Positions 46,425-59,505 are shown, counted from the stretch's first letter. The stretch: DNA of 64,000 nt from Papaver somniferum (GCF_003573695.1 NC_039364.1:68220256-68284255), one strand, 5' to 3'. Numbers and translations: made by a program. Notes: generated by a model from the sequence alone, not told the origin.

Positions 46425-48193
46425 ATCTCCCCCTTTGTCAATTTTAGTGACAAAACCATTTTACATATGGATTTAAACAAAAAAAATCATTAAGCTCCAA
46501 AACCCAACATGCTTGATTTCCTTGGTTCTTCAACTATGCGTGTGTTCATCCTATACTTGTTAAAGATCCATCATAGTATTATTACACATCATCAAAGTTC
46601 AATTGTATCACAACTTCGACAACAATACTATGGTGATATGTATCACTCCACCTTAGTCAATACTCCATCTCACATGGAAACCACTCCCCCTTACATAATG
46701 ATCCGAAAACCATATGTATTTGTAGTGTGAACTACATATTAATTCTCCCCCTTTTTGTCAATAAAATTGGCAAAGGTACGAAAACGGGATCCTAATAAAA
46801 TTTCCGAAAGAGACATTTCATGACCAAAAGAAAGCATAGATCATCTTATTTAGATGCAATCATATAGCCGAAGCTAAATACATTCATCAAGAAGTTTATA
46901 AAGATACAAGATAACCCCTATAATATTCCACAGCCGCACTCCCCACAAGGATTTGGCAATTAAGCACAAGTTTAATTAAGAATTCTCCCCCATAAGATGT
47001 CATTCCCGAAAGAGCAACAAGAGTGACCTTACTCCAGAGATGAGGATTTATATATTGGATTTTAGAAACCCTACAAGGAGATACGAGTTACGAACCAATC
47101 ATTGAAAGTCTCTCATGAGATTGTGTTACTAGAAACAATATAACTATCTTATGGTAATAATATACAATATATAATCATGAAGATCATGTATTGTGATCAT
47201 CTTTTCAAAGACACTTGTATAAACAAGAAATGATATGCTTAGAAGAAAGAATAACCTTTCCATAAGGATTTACACCAAGAATGGTTACCATAAGTGTATG
47301 AAAAAGATTCTTTGACAATAAAAACCAACATCCAATGGCATCGATTATTGCTTCTAACCTGTTATACATAAGAATTTCAATCACACATCAAGTTAGGTAA
47401 TTAAGAATCATATACGTGGTATTTAACCATATTCATCTTCACCATAACAAGTACAAATGACTCAAATGAACTAGTTAGAGAGTTGTTCAATTGCAAGGAA
47501 ATCTTCTGTAACTACACAAGACACAATCGAAGCAAAAACGATTTGATTCACTCTAATCGGTTCATGAACTTTATAGCCACGGTTTGCATTTTGCATTCCT
47601 TAGTTTTTATAAATGTAAGTTCACAAACAATCGTCTTTAGATATAACCAACTTAAGTTCGCAGACTTAGTTCGCGGACTTAAGTTCCCGGAAGGAGTTCT
47701 CAAACTCCAGCAGATTTTTTCGGGTCGAGAACTTCCGCCAGTTCGCGGACTGAGTTCACAGCTCTTGTTCCGGTTCTCTTGATCAACAAAGTTCGCAAAC
47801 TTCGGTTCAAGGAAAAAGGACTTATACATATATGTTTTGCCACACAATGCTTATATCCAACATTGGTTATATAATCTAAACTCTCATTTCAATCATTGAA
47901 ACATTCTTAGAGGACGTTATATAGTTGTTATTCACAAACCATTTTTCGTCAAAGTAATTTTCAAAGTGATTGAAACATATCATGACTTTCATCACTAGTT
48001 AAAGATGAACTTGGCCAAAGCGAAAGCTTACCAACACATATTTCGAGAAATATGTAAGTGAGTTATACTCAGCTCGAAACAATAAATTGTATCATATTCA
48101 AAAATTACCCAACACAATATGTGCTCCCCAATTATTTCGCAATCCTCACCGCATTTACAAGGGCTTCTTGGTGAGGATGCACTTCCAACACAA
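46425..48193 (-). other. G internal region downstream of gag
   Basis: No gene. 46425-47000 holds reversed polypurine tracts. About 47400-48060 is family-2 LTR-type sequence (CTAGTTAGAGAGTTGTTCAA, TCCGCGAAC motifs) lying inside the interior, so part of an LTR is duplicated here. Confidence 0.65.
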
Positions 48194-50307
48194 TCAGGTT
48201 ATGTTGAGGTGAACAAAATCTTGCTCACTACAGGTATTCGAAACAAAATCATGCATGGAATCTAGGAATTTAACAACTTCCTTGAAACTTTCAATAACTA
48301 TTACATACCTTTTTAAGATGTTATCCCTTGTCGAACTCTTGTCTGGGAGATCCTTCTTAATAGTACTCATTGCTTTATTGATCTTCTTTGGTACCCATTT
48401 CTGAGTAGCTTTAGGAGCAACGTATTTCTTTTTCTCCCCAATAAAATTATGAAATTTCTTGGAGGGAATACTAGAAGAACCGATATTATGAGACTCGGTT
48501 TTTCTCCAGTTTGGAACATCAGATCTTGTCATCTTAACAGAATCAAATCTGGTTTTATCTCGTTTAAGATAACTGCAATTCCTTTGCAAGTGACCTGGTT
48601 TTCCACAATAAAAACAATGTTTAGTAGAATGGAAAAAGTTATGTTTAGTGTTACCTGAATGTGTGTGTACTTGCTTTGGAGCTTGATAGAATTTCCTCTT
48701 TTCATCATCGATAGTTGGCAAAGATACTTCACTTTTTTCAACCGTGGAAGGTTGTGGTTGAGAATAATTTTTAGCTCTGACAAATTTTACCTCTTTGCAA
48801 ATACTAGGAGCGTCTATTCCTTCATAGCCCAATCCTCGTGTATCATGATGAATTCTACATGCTCCCAATATTGAGGTTAATTTATCTGAGTTGTTATTTC
48901 TACACAAACTCTCTTTTAAGCTCGAGTTTTCTTCTTCCAACCTTTTGACCTTTTCAAGCGCAATAACTAGATCATTCTTGGATGATTCACATTGAACTTT
49001 GAGATCTTCTCGTTCCGAATCAAATAACAAGTTCATCTCAATGTTCTCCAAGTTATCTAGCTTTGCTTGAAGAGTAATTTCCCGTTCTCGACCTTCGGCA
49101 ATTTCTTCTTTAAGCTTTCGTATTTCGTTGAGATAATCTCTTGCACCACTAGAATCAAGTTGGTATTGCAAGTCTTTATTCCGACTACGAAGTCTGTCAT
49201 ATTTAACTTTCTCACTGAAAATGATGTTATCAGCTTCCAAAAGTTTCCGATGACATTCTTTAAGAAGATTATTAGCAACTAGATCAACATGGGACACTTC
49301 TTCGTCGAATCAGAATCAGTATCCGAAAGAATTTTTCCAGAAGCTAATGCAACCTCGCCTGTGATATTTTGGGGATTATAATATTCAGGTCCACCATGAA
49401 GAGTAGGCAAAGCTGCTGCATATGCCGATTGTCTACGGCTCCAGCTAGGACATACTTAAGACAAGTGCCCGAAACCACGACAGTTATAGCATTGTACATC
49501 ATCATTAGGAGACGTTGTAACTTTAGAAAAACTCTTTTTCCTGTCTCTCAAGATTTTTCTAAATTGTCATGGAGTAACATCCTTAGTATCTGGCGAACCA
49601 GATTTATCCTTAGAGGATTCAGAATTGTTTGCAGCTTTAAGAGAAATCACCTCTTTTCTAGATGCATGTTCATTATCAAAGATCTTTAACTTTCCAACAA
49701 GAGTATTTCTGGAGAGTGTAGAAAGATCGCTTGCTTCTTCAATGGCATGTTTCTTAGACTCATATCTTGATGGTAGAGACCTAAGAATTTTGCACACAAT
49801 AACTTTCTCCGGAATAGTTCTTCCTAATGAATACAAGGAGTTAACTATTTAAGAAAGTCTTTGGTTAAACTCATCAAAGGTTTCATCATCAGACATGCGA
49901 AGGTTTTCCCAGTCAGAAGATAGATTTTGAAGTCTTGCTTCTTTGTCTGCGGCATTTCCTTCGAATACGGTTTCTAAGATATCCCAAGCATCTTTAGACT
50001 TATTACACGTAGTCACGTGGTGCTGAAGATCTGGGGTAATGGCACGGATGATAACATTAATCCATCAGAATTTTGCAGCAAGAATCTCAAGATCATCGTA
50101 ATCACCAATATCCTTTGCAGCAGTTACACCGTCTACTGTAACTAATGGAGGATTATAGCCATTAACAATACGAACCCATGATTGAAAATCTCGCGCTTGA
50201 ATAAAAGAATGCATAGCAATTTTCCACCATAAATAGTTCGTGCCATCGAAGACTGGCGGTACGTGTATAGAGATAGCACTACTGTCCATAGAATCATATT
50301 GCCGCAA
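48194..50307 (-). pseudogene. gag of element G (UBN2 type), broken
   Basis: N-terminal part 50307-50065 (MDSSAISIHVPPVFDG, ARDFQSWVRIVNGYN). The UBN2 core follows with a stop near 49850 (SLGRTIPEKVIVCKILRSLP after it). First zinc knuckle near 49475 (CYNCRGFGHLS-stop-VC) is cut by a TAA. The last frame 49297-48194 begins with a long coiled coil (NDLVIALEKVKRLEEENSS) and has an intact second knuckle CFYCGKPGHLQRNC (CX2CX4HX4C) and a Lys-rich tail. Two knuckles match the Sirevirus gag pattern. No pol follows. Confidence 0.85.
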
Positions 50308-50340
50308 ACACAGACATATGAGGTCTTAGCGTGTTTGCCT

Positions 50341-50352
50341 GCTCTGATACCA
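50341..50352 (-). promoter_or_regulatory. Primer-binding site of G
   Basis: GCTCTGATACCA is the reverse complement of TGGTATCAGAGC, two bases inside the LTR end at 50355. Confidence 0.93.
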
Positions 50353-50354
50353 AT

Positions 50355-53232
50355 TGAAAAAGCAGGGGTCTAACAACCACACCCAATAATTCGTTTGGCA
50401 ATCTGTATGGACTAACTTCAATATACTTTAAAGAGAATCAACTAGACAGTCAGACTCAATCTTAAGAAAAGTATATCAAAGATTTATATCTCAATTTCTC
50501 AATTCAATCCGCAATCAAACAAATAGGAATTTGCAAGCCCGATTGAATATAAAAATAACTTGGACGGTATCAAAACCAATATCCAAGTATTAATCAATTT
50601 AATCAACAATCCAGAGGTCGGATTCACAATTGATTGAACTTACGTACAACCTATGAGATTTCAATTATATAAACAAATATAATGCGGAAAAGAAATAACA
50701 CAGACGCCAGAAATTTTGTTAACGAGGAAACCACAAATGCAGAAAAACCCCGGGACCTAGTTCATTGTTGAATACTCTCAGAATTAAGTCGCTATACAAA
50801 AGCTAAACCAACTTCGTATAGTTGAGACCAAACAACTAACCCTAGTTCACTTAGTTTCCTCAGTATTTCTGCGCTTTCGACTTCGATGAGTGCACGCACT
50901 GGAACAATTCCTTTGGATCGTATTCCAAACAGTAAAGGAACAACAAATATGTTTGGTAACAACTCTATTGATTACTTAAGATAAAATATCTCAAGTCATC
51001 TGCAAAGGCTCTTCTGTTTAAGCTAATAAACTCCTTTGCCTGGTTAGATCAATCTATCCAATAACTACCAAAGCAGTCAAGTTTAGATTCACACTCAATC
51101 CAAATAAATCTCAAAGATATATATTGTGAATGTCGATCTCACGCAACTAATCAATCGAACAGATCCGGTTATAGTTAGGTCCACAACGATATGAGAAACC
51201 AATAAGAAATCTTCTTTAATCTTCAATTAAAACCCTGCACAACACCACTTGAATCTCTTGTGGTCAATCACGCACAGAACGGAGTCTGTTAACAATGGAT
51301 TATCACAAGATGTCTTAAGATCTACAAACAGTTCTAAAGGTCCCGTCGATACTTCGATCTAGTTTGAGTGAATCTTATATCAGAAAAGAAGATTCTCAAG
51401 AATAAACAAACTAGGTGCAATCAAAGTTTCAACAACCGTTAGTCAATCAAATCAATCGAAAACTAATAACATTGCAATTATCTAGTTTCCCACCAACGGT
51501 ACTCGTAGAGCTTCTTGAACCCCCGAAGTCTTTAAACGAGCGGTCGTAAGAGATTTCGCCTAATTAGGGTACTTTCCTCTTCGATTAGACGGCTCCACCA
51601 GAAACAATAAAAAGATGAAGTTTGCCTGGCTCTTAGGATAGGTTTCTAAAAATGTAAACTTAGGTATTTATAAACCAAGGATATTTGGACACCAAGGAAT
51701 TTCCAAAACCGAAAGTATTCTCAAGATATGCAATAAATGCCCATTCAGTTTTCATAATTCCAGGAAATGTTTTGTCCAATATTTTCCGAAATCTCTCAAT
51801 AGAAAATCTCTCACGCAGGAAATGCTTTGTCCAATATTAGTAAATGCACATTACTAATTTTTATTCTCTAGAAATATGCATTTAATTGCTGGTAATTAAA
51901 AAATATAAAACTAACAACCTTAATTAAAATATTCTTAATTTATTTCGGTACAAGATCTCCTTGAGTACTAAGGAATATCTTTGAACAATAAAAGATAAGA
52001 GTTACTGTTCATGTTCATGTTCAAAGTATGTTGACATCTCTTCTTTGTAAATCCTCTTTCATATTTACAATCTTGGAATCGATTATACCACACTTCCAAA
52101 CAAGTTTAGAATTGGTTCATCTGTATTCCAAGACAACTATGTGATTGATCAAATATGAAATCACATCCATGGGGTCAATCGGTTCTACCAATCACTAGGA
52201 TCAGTTATACCCTAATATGGAACACTTGTGATCGGTCACACAGGTTACCAGGACCGGTTACATCAATTACCAGGATCGGTTACATCAGTTACCAGGACCG
52301 GTTACCATATACACATGGTATTGCTTGTGATCGGTCACACCAGTCACTAGGATCGGTTACACCAATTACCAGGATCGGTTACACCAATTAGTAGGACCGT
52401 TTACACTAATTACAAGGATCAATTACACAACTCTCTGTGATCGTCCACACCAATTACTGGGATCGGTCACACCAATTACAAATAGCGATCGTACCATCTC
52501 AGGTGATTATTTATGATCGGTTACACTAATTAATCAAAACTAGTCATACCAAAATCATAGGTCAGGCATTGTGATTAGTTGTACCAAGATACATAACAAA
52601 GTTACGATCAGTTCTACCATCTCACACATATTGGTAATCCAAAGATTTGCAATGAATAGCCGTACCAATAAGCCTAGCTATTTCCTTTCAATTCATAAAA
52701 CAAGTTCATGAATGTAATTCACTTAAACAAATGTAAAACATTGTTTCCTAGGATGACATCTTCACCTTTACCCATTCACATAATCATAACATCATTCATA
52801 AGATTATGTCGATGTCATATATACGAAGTTCAAAAGATAAACGTTATACTTCGAAGTCTAAATTACCTAATACTATGATCATGTGATCATGTCTCACTAT
52901 TAGAGTCATATATCCATACACAGCTTCGCAGTTATGTTTTCAATATAGCACGACTTGAAAGATACGTTAGGAATGAAACAATTCAAGTCAATATTACTAA
53001 CCTCAAGAGGAAGGATAATGTCGTCGTTGTAGTTTGTTACTTTTTAACGTTATTCATGTCTTCGAGTAATACTTGTATGTCTCAACATTCCTAGACTTTC
53101 TAGTCTAACCTAAACGAAGTTGTATCTAGTACATAATCAAGCGACTCTTAGATGAGTTTTGACTCACTAAAATATGACAAACAAACTTGAGATACCAACG
53201 CTTGGTGGGTTCAACCGAGATATGCTCTAACA
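50355..53232 (-). repeat. G 5' LTR / H 3' LTR (2878 bp)
   Basis: Ends TGAAAAAGC and GCTCTAACA on the plus strand. It is the 5' LTR of G (PBS on its left) but also has a polypurine tract and family-2 interior on its right, the context of a 3' LTR. Its U3 carries a GATCGGTTACACC-type array instead of the TCCGCGAAC cassette of E. Confidence 0.85.
52160..52500. repeat. GATCGGTTACACCAATTACC array
   Basis: About 12-14 diverged copies of a roughly 22-bp unit (GGATCGGTTACACCAATTACCA), sometimes TCGGTCACACC. Scattered copies continue to about 52650. Confidence 0.9.
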
Positions 53233-53794
53233 ATCTTCCCCTTTGTCAATTTTATTGACGAAACTCTTAATACATATGGATAAAGAAATTACAAGAATTC
53301 ATTATACATACGCTTGATTCCAAGTTTCAACAACACAATATCCTGCATATATTCAATTAGTAAATGTCGTTGTTGACATCTGAATAACAAAGCTTATACT
53401 CCCCCTAAAGGTAAGATAGGTAGATATTCAATTCGAATATTTTTGTTATTCCCCTTTTGTAGTCCAAATAACTACACTGCAATATGATATGTTTCTCCCC
53501 CTTAGTCAATGCTTTACTCTTTCATTGAATATAACGTTTAAGCACAATTGTCCTTTCCTTAGTGATTGCATATCACTTGTTTACTCCATATATTTCTCCC
53601 CCTTTTTATTACAAAATGACAAAGGTTCGAGCAAATACAGGTCAAACCGAAAGTATCTTACAAATCTAAAAGACTTGTAAACAACCTATAAGAGTTAAGC
53701 ACGAAGGTTTCACATACCACTTTAAGATAACCAATATTAAAATCGAAACTACAAGTAATTAAGTTTTAGTATGTTATCAAGGAAAACTATTGCC

Positions 53795-56181
53795 TGTTAG
53801 AGCACTTCTCGGTCAAACTCGCATGCGTTGCTATCTCAAGCATGTTTGTCGATGTTAGTGATCAAAACTATAAGTCTTGATTTCTAGTCTCTTATAGCTA
53901 AGTCTCGGACTAGGATAGTAAGTGTAGTTGAGATCAAGGACTTCATGGCGATTCATCATAAAAGTAGAAGATCTACTCAAGGAACCGGTGGAACTTCTCG
54001 ACAAAAAGGTATGTGGAGACTTGAACTTATCTGTCACGCAAAAGTCTATCTATTCTATCTCCTACTCTTTGAGACAAAAGTCGTATGTTATATATATAGA
54101 CTAGATCATACACATTTGGTATTTCGAGCCGAGTATACCTCGCCTATCTATATCTCGAAATATGTGTTGGTAAGCTTTTCGCTTCGACCAAGTTTATCTT
54201 TACCTAGTGACGAAAGTCATGAATGTTTCAATCACCTTGAAAATTGCTTTGACGAGAAATAGTGTAACAACTATATAACGTCCTCTAAGAATGTTTCAAT
54301 GAATGGAATGAGAGTTTAGATTACATAACCAATGGATTTCTTGAACCGAAGTTTTCGAACTTTGTTGATCAAGAGAACCGGAAGTATGGCAAGTGCCAAG
54401 TCCGCAAACTGCCGAAGTTCTCAAACCCGAGAATTTCAGCTGGAGTTGACAAACTACTTGCGCGAACCCAGTCCGCGAACCGGCGTAGTTCGAACCCGAG
54501 AATTTCTGCTGGAGTTTGTAAACTCTATCCGGTGTCTTAAGTCCGCGAACCTAGTCTGCGAACTTGAGAAGGTTATATATCTAAAGATGATTTCTGAACT
54601 TAATCTTAAAAGACTAAGGAATGCATTTGCAAGCCGTGGCTATTAAAGTTCATGAACCGATTCGAGTAAATCAAATCATCTTTGCTTCAATTGTGTCTTG
54701 TGTAGTTACATAAGATTTCCTTGTAATTGAACAACTCTCTTAACTAGTTCATTTGAGTCAATTGAACTAGTTATGGTGAAGAAGAACATGGTTGATATGA
54801 AATGCTCATATGGTTAACCTCTTTGGGTAGACTATTGTTGAACCAACAATATACACGTTTGGGTGCGGTTAACAAACCTAGAAGCGTACAGTCATTTGTG
54901 TATGAAAAGCTAAGTTTTCGATCTAACGGTTGAGAAATATTAGCTTGAATCTAAATCAGGTTTTCATCTAACGGTGAATATTGATTGCTTTGTAACTAAG
55001 GCAAAACCCTGATTTGAAAGGCTATATAAAGGAGACATCTAATATTGTGTAAAAGTAATCCCCACACCTTACGTGTGATACTAGTTTGCATGCTAGAGTC
55101 GCTTCTCCTTTAACCTTTGGTTTTCTTCTTCTAGAACCAGGTTAATGACTTAAAGACTTCATTGGGATTGTGAAGCCAGACCGATACTACTTTTATCGTA
55201 GTTGTGTGATCTGATCTTGCATCTTCTATCGTAAAAGTACAATCATATTGATTGGCTTGAGATCGTGAGAGTTCTCCGATAGGCAAGATATAAAGAGTAA
55301 TCACAAACACCTTCGTCTTATCGTTTGTGATTCCATGACATCTTGTTTCGCTACCATACGATTAAGATTGTTGTGAGGTGATTGATTAATCTAGGTTGTT
55401 CTTCGGGAATATAAGACCGTATTATCGATTGGTTCATGTTCACCTTGATTATTATCAAAAGACGGAAAAAAAACTTTTAGGGTTTTTCTGTGGGAGACAG
55501 ATTGGTCCTTTGATAGACTTGTCTGTGTGAGACAGATTTATTTATTGTTAAAGTCTGCGATTTTGGGTCGTACCAACTCTTAGTTGTGGGTGAGATCAGC
55601 TAAGGGAATCAAGTGCGCAGTATCCTACCGGGATCAGAGGCGTAATGAGTACAATTGTACCTGTACCTTGGATCAGTGGGAGACTGATTGGGGTTCAATT
55701 ATAGTCCAGTCCGAAGTTAGCTTGGAGTAGGCTAGTGTCTGTAGCAGCTAATACAGTGTGTATTCAATCTGGACTAGGTCCCGGGGTTTTTCTGCATTTG
55801 CGGTTTCCTCGTTAACAAAATTTTGGTGTTTGTGTTATTTCTATTTCCGCGTTATATTTGTTTATATAATTGAAATAATACAGGTTGTGCGTTTGAATTA
55901 ATCAATTGGAAATCCGACCTTTGGTTGTTGATTGATATTGATTGATCCTTGGACATTGGTCTTTGGTACCGTCCAATTTATTCCTTGTGTTTGATTATAG
56001 ACTCGCTGATTTCTATTAGCTTGGGTGAATCAAAACAAGAGAGAGATATTAACTCCTTGAGATACTTTTATCTAGATTGAGTCTGACTGTCTAGTTGATT
56101 CTCTAGTAAGTGTTTCGGAGTTAGTCCATACCGATTGCTAATCGAAATATTGGGTGGTGTTGTTAGACCCCCGCTTTTTCA
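53795..56181 (+). repeat. I 5' LTR (2387 bp)
   Basis: TGTTAGAGCACTT...GCTTTTTCA, TATA box TATATAA near 55023, TCCGCGAAC-type cassette at 54330-54560 as in E. Confidence 0.92.
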
Positions 56182-56183
56182 AT

Positions 56184-56195
56184 TGGTATCAGAGC
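56184..56195 (+). promoter_or_regulatory. Primer-binding site of I
   Basis: TGGTATCAGAGC two bases after the LTR end. Confidence 0.95.
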
Positions 56196-56247
56196 AGGCA
56201 AACACGTTTAAGACCTTATAAGTCTGTGTTTGTAGCGATATGACTCT

Positions 56248-56484
56248 ATGGACAGCTGTGCTATCTCAGTAAACGTACCACCAGTCTTTGATGGCTCAAA
56301 CTACTCAGGGTGGAAAGCTGTTATGTGTGCTTATCTTCAAGCTTGTGATTTTCAAACCTGGGTACGTATTGTTAAAGGCTATGATCCTCTGGTTAATACA
56401 AAAGTCGATGTATCTATACCTAAGGATGTTGGTAGTTATAATCCTGAAGAATCTCTTGCTGCAATGCAAAACTCTAACGGATTG
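56248..56484 (+). pseudogene. gag N-terminal fragment of element I
   Basis: ATG 56248 opens MDSCAISVNVPPVFDGSN, then SGWKAVMCAYLQACDFQTW, the family-2 gag start without the stop seen in E. About 79 residues in, the frame runs into LTR sequence at the deletion junction. The UBN2 core and zinc knuckles are missing. Confidence 0.85.
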
Positions 56485-56713
56485 AGTCTTTGGTACCGTC
56501 CAAGTTATTCCTTGTGTTTGATTATAGACTCGCTGATTTCTATTAGCTTGAGTGAATCAAAACATGAGAGAGATATTAACTCCTTGAGATACTTTTATCT
56601 AGATTGAGTCTGATTATCTAGTTGATTCTCTAGTAAGTGTTTCGGAGTTAGTCCGTACAGATTGCTAATCGAAATATTGGGTGGTGTTGTTAGACCCCCG
56701 TTTTTTCATTGCC

Positions 56714-57960
56714 CGAAGCAATTTTCCCTAATAGTTTAACAAATTGACTAAGAACTTAGTTCCCATGTTAAACCGATTGTACACATACAGTCGCTTATTT
56801 CGATAAGACCGAAATAAAAATGAGAATTAACTTTATTTCTCTCATCAGGTTCTAATTATTCAGTCAATAACTTAAACCTTTCCTTTTAGACAAGACAAAA
56901 CACTAGGTTAGTTAACTAGTATTTCTTGTCAAGGCATTCGATTAGACTTGAATAACCGAATCCTTCAATTTGATAAGTATAACTAAGATCAGAATTAACT
57001 TAGTTTCTCTTATCCGGATTCGAATTGGACTAAACAAATGATCCCGTATTTTGTTAAGCCATAAAAAATACATACAAACCAAAATAATTTGACTTGCACA
57101 ATTATTTTCTTAACCGTAAGCAATTGAAACAAACATAGACATTATATCACCGTAATAAACAATATGTCATACAATAAGTCAAATAAATTGACATCGTTTT
57201 TATTAACCAGAAACAATTGAATCAGACACACACACATCCATACACATCATAATGGAATATATCAATTGTATCGGACTTTTGTTAAGCAAAAGCAAAATAT
57301 ATGCAATATAAACAAGCTTTTCTTAAATAGGAAAATAAATAACTGACAAATTCGTTACCTCAAATTCCGCATCATCTTCTCCCCAGAAAGATATATCATT
57401 AAGCGCAAGTTCAAATAAGAACTCTCCCCCAGTATGTTGTCATCCTCTCGCTAGAACAAAATAACAACACCAAGAGCAACCTCTACCAGAGAAAGTTTGA
57501 AACGGTTTTTAAATAATGCGTGCTAATAGCAAAAGTTGAAAACCCGATACACATATGTTTATGCTAAACACAACTCATGTAAACACAAATTGATTCAACA
57601 TATTGTGACTTTGCACATATGAGTTTCAATCGGAACACTTGATGATCCTTTGATAAAGCCTACCAACATCTGCTATAACTTAATCCCACTAAATCAAAAA
57701 TCCAAACAAACCATAAGGGTTCACATCATATGAGATCGAGTATTAAGGTTAATGAAAACCGAAATCAGAATCTCATAAACCGAAAACACATAGCAACAAT
57801 ATAGACATTCAAGCACAGGCTATGTAACCGGAAACTATCACAAGAAAAATTATAAAATAATAATTTTATTCATAGATAATGATAGTTTTATTCAAAAATA
57901 GATCTTATATAATAATTAAAATAAATTAAAAAATTGATGTCTATTTTTCTTGAAATAAGA
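56714..57960 (-). other. H noncoding interior
   Basis: AT-rich, no reading frame of note. AACTCTCCCCCAG near 57420 is a reversed polypurine tract like that in G near 46983. Nothing else recognised. Confidence 0.55.
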
Positions 57961-59480
57961 AAGTAGACTACTCCTTATTTGACAGTTGCTCATCAAATTC
58001 TTGCTCAGAGTCTTGGTCTTTTCCGCCTTTAAGAACTCATCATTGATCTCCAAGATTCCTTTAAAAGTTTCTGGATCATTTCAAGCGGCAAAGGCTAACA
58101 GTTTCTGAATACAGTTTAATTGTCTTCCAAGACGTAAAATATGAAACAAGATGTCTCCATTGCTATAGATTTGAGCAGTTGAAACAATAGCTCCTCTTTC
58201 TTTTCGAGTTTTACTCATTCGCTTGATAATTCCTTAAGAATTTGTTTTAGTGGTTATCTCATCTCCAAAATTATCCCCCATAGTGTTTTCACACATGTTG
58301 GTGATGAGATAGGGAAATCCAAGATTTCTCTGGGACGTTATGGCATTGATGGATGTTGATACCTGAAAAAATATCCCTTAACAGGTTTGGGGTGCCCCTA
58401 AGAATAGGAATGAGTTTGGTATAAGGTATGGGGACTTGGGGACTAAACCCAAGCCCAAATAGAACATACCCATGAGGAAGGAAGGACAAAGAAAGGATTA
58501 ATAAAGAAGAAGGAGGTTATATTAAGGAATGGCATTAGAAGTAATTAAGGAGGTTTAGGACATGTGTCATGATGTCATAAAAGGAGGGACTTTTGGGAAA
58601 GTCTATATAAGGAAGGACAAGGTACAATGGAAAGGAAACTCTCTCTCTTGCTATTCTTAATATAGTGAGGTCATTTGGTGTGGCTAGGACGGGTAAAACC
58701 TAAAATTGAATTCACCTTTCAACAACAGATTCAAAGATTTTGATCATTTGATTTATAATCATTCGACATATATCAATTTGTTTATCACCTTCAAGAAGGT
58801 AGTATACAAACTCAACAAATTCCTTGTCCCATCGTGATGCATCTCTTGTACAAGCAAAGAGAGTTGTTATAGCAAGTTTACCGAAAACCCTTAAGTAAAA
58901 GGGTATTTCTCTGGTTAGCATTCTTCCATTCTTCCAGCCAACAGATTTTCCAGTGATACGTTTTGAAATGTTATCGTGCTCGATTTCAATACCAGAGATC
59001 AGATGATTTCTTCTCACATCATAATTGATGATCTTTGATATCATTTTTCTGTCGACATGATGAAACGTGTATCCAACAAGAGTGTTAAACGTAAGATTCT
59101 CATGATTAATATTATGAATATTAGCATAGAAGATTCTTGCTGTACCAGGTGAGAATTTTTCAAACCCAAACAGATTTCCCCAGTTTCGTTCTTGAACAAA
59201 CTTCACATATTTGCTTTCTGAAATATCTGAATCGAACCTCTTCCCAGCAGTGAAATTTACTCCTTTTAAAGTTTGATGTATTTCAAAACATGTACTAATA
59301 TTTTTAGGGATTTTTCTTTGAATACTGTGTTGAACAATTGGGAGGCAGTCATGCATTAGCTCGGAAATTACATGTGCTTGTTTTGATGTTCTTTTCTTTT
59401 CATTTTTGTGTAACTCTTGTTTCAGTTCAATTACTATCTTAGTGATAGACCGATTGATTTTTAATAAATTTTGTCGTTTT
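57960..59480 (-). pseudogene. Large downstream frame of H, resembling the putative plant transposon protein domain
   Basis: The open part 59356-58712 (214 residues) contains FVQERNWGNLFGFEKF, GTARIFYANIH, TFNTLVGYTF and ISKIINYD, a pattern I associate with Pfam's putative plant transposon protein domain. The frame continues in both directions: upstream to about 59480 (IVIELKQELHKNEKKRTSKQ) and, beyond the solo LTR (58354-58724), downstream to about 57960 (IVSTAQIYSNGDILFHILRL) with several stops. Position before the 3' LTR matches the env-like frame of Sireviruses, but no signal peptide or membrane segment is seen. Role unknown. Confidence 0.5.
58354..58724 (+). mobile_element. Solo LTR of family 3 (D type)
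   Basis: 371 bp, TGTTGATACC...CTTTCAACA, similar to D's LTR over its full length, with TATATAA at 58604-58610. It interrupts the reading frame of H. Flanks ATGGA and ACAGA are a degraded 5-bp duplication. Confidence 0.88.
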
Positions 59481-59505
59481 TGGATAAAAAAAAGAAAAAA
59501 AAAAT

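Larger units (their letters stand above)
45447..53232 (-). mobile_element. Element G: family-2 element on the minus strand
   Basis: Left LTR 45447-46424 (3' end of the element, rearranged), internal region with gag on the minus strand, and LTR 50355-53232 on the right. PBS and polypurine tracts are in place. No shared target duplication flanks it, and right of 53232 another polypurine tract and interior follow (H), so the right LTR looks shared between two elements. No RT or integrase seen. Confidence 0.8.
53795..56708 (+). mobile_element. Element I: internally deleted family-2 element
   Basis: Perfect 5-bp duplication TTGCC (53790-53794, 56709-56713). A full LTR (53795-56181) and about 300 bp of interior are joined to only the last 224 bp of the second LTR (56485-56708). 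The deletion is inside the element, since both ends and the duplication are intact. Confidence 0.92.
53233..59505 (-). mobile_element. Element H: 3' part of a family-2 element
   Basis: Behind the shared LTR come a reversed polypurine tract (ATCTTCCCCTTTGTC, 53233-), noncoding interior with more CTCCCCCTT tracts (53400-53610, 57420), then a long minus-strand frame (59480-57960). I (53795-56708) and a solo LTR (58354-58724) are inserted. It ends near 59505 at an A/T-rich tract; gag, PBS and 5' LTR are missing. Confidence 0.65.

Noticed and set aside
52160..52500. Regularly spaced repeats resembling a CRISPR array
   Set aside because: Units adjoin each other with drifting sequence and no spacers; plant DNA inside an LTR.
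1..59500. Endogenous pararetrovirus or intact autonomous retrotransposon
   Set aside because: No RT, RNase H or coat/movement motifs were recognised; primer sites, polypurine tracts and LTRs identify LTR retrotransposons lacking pol.
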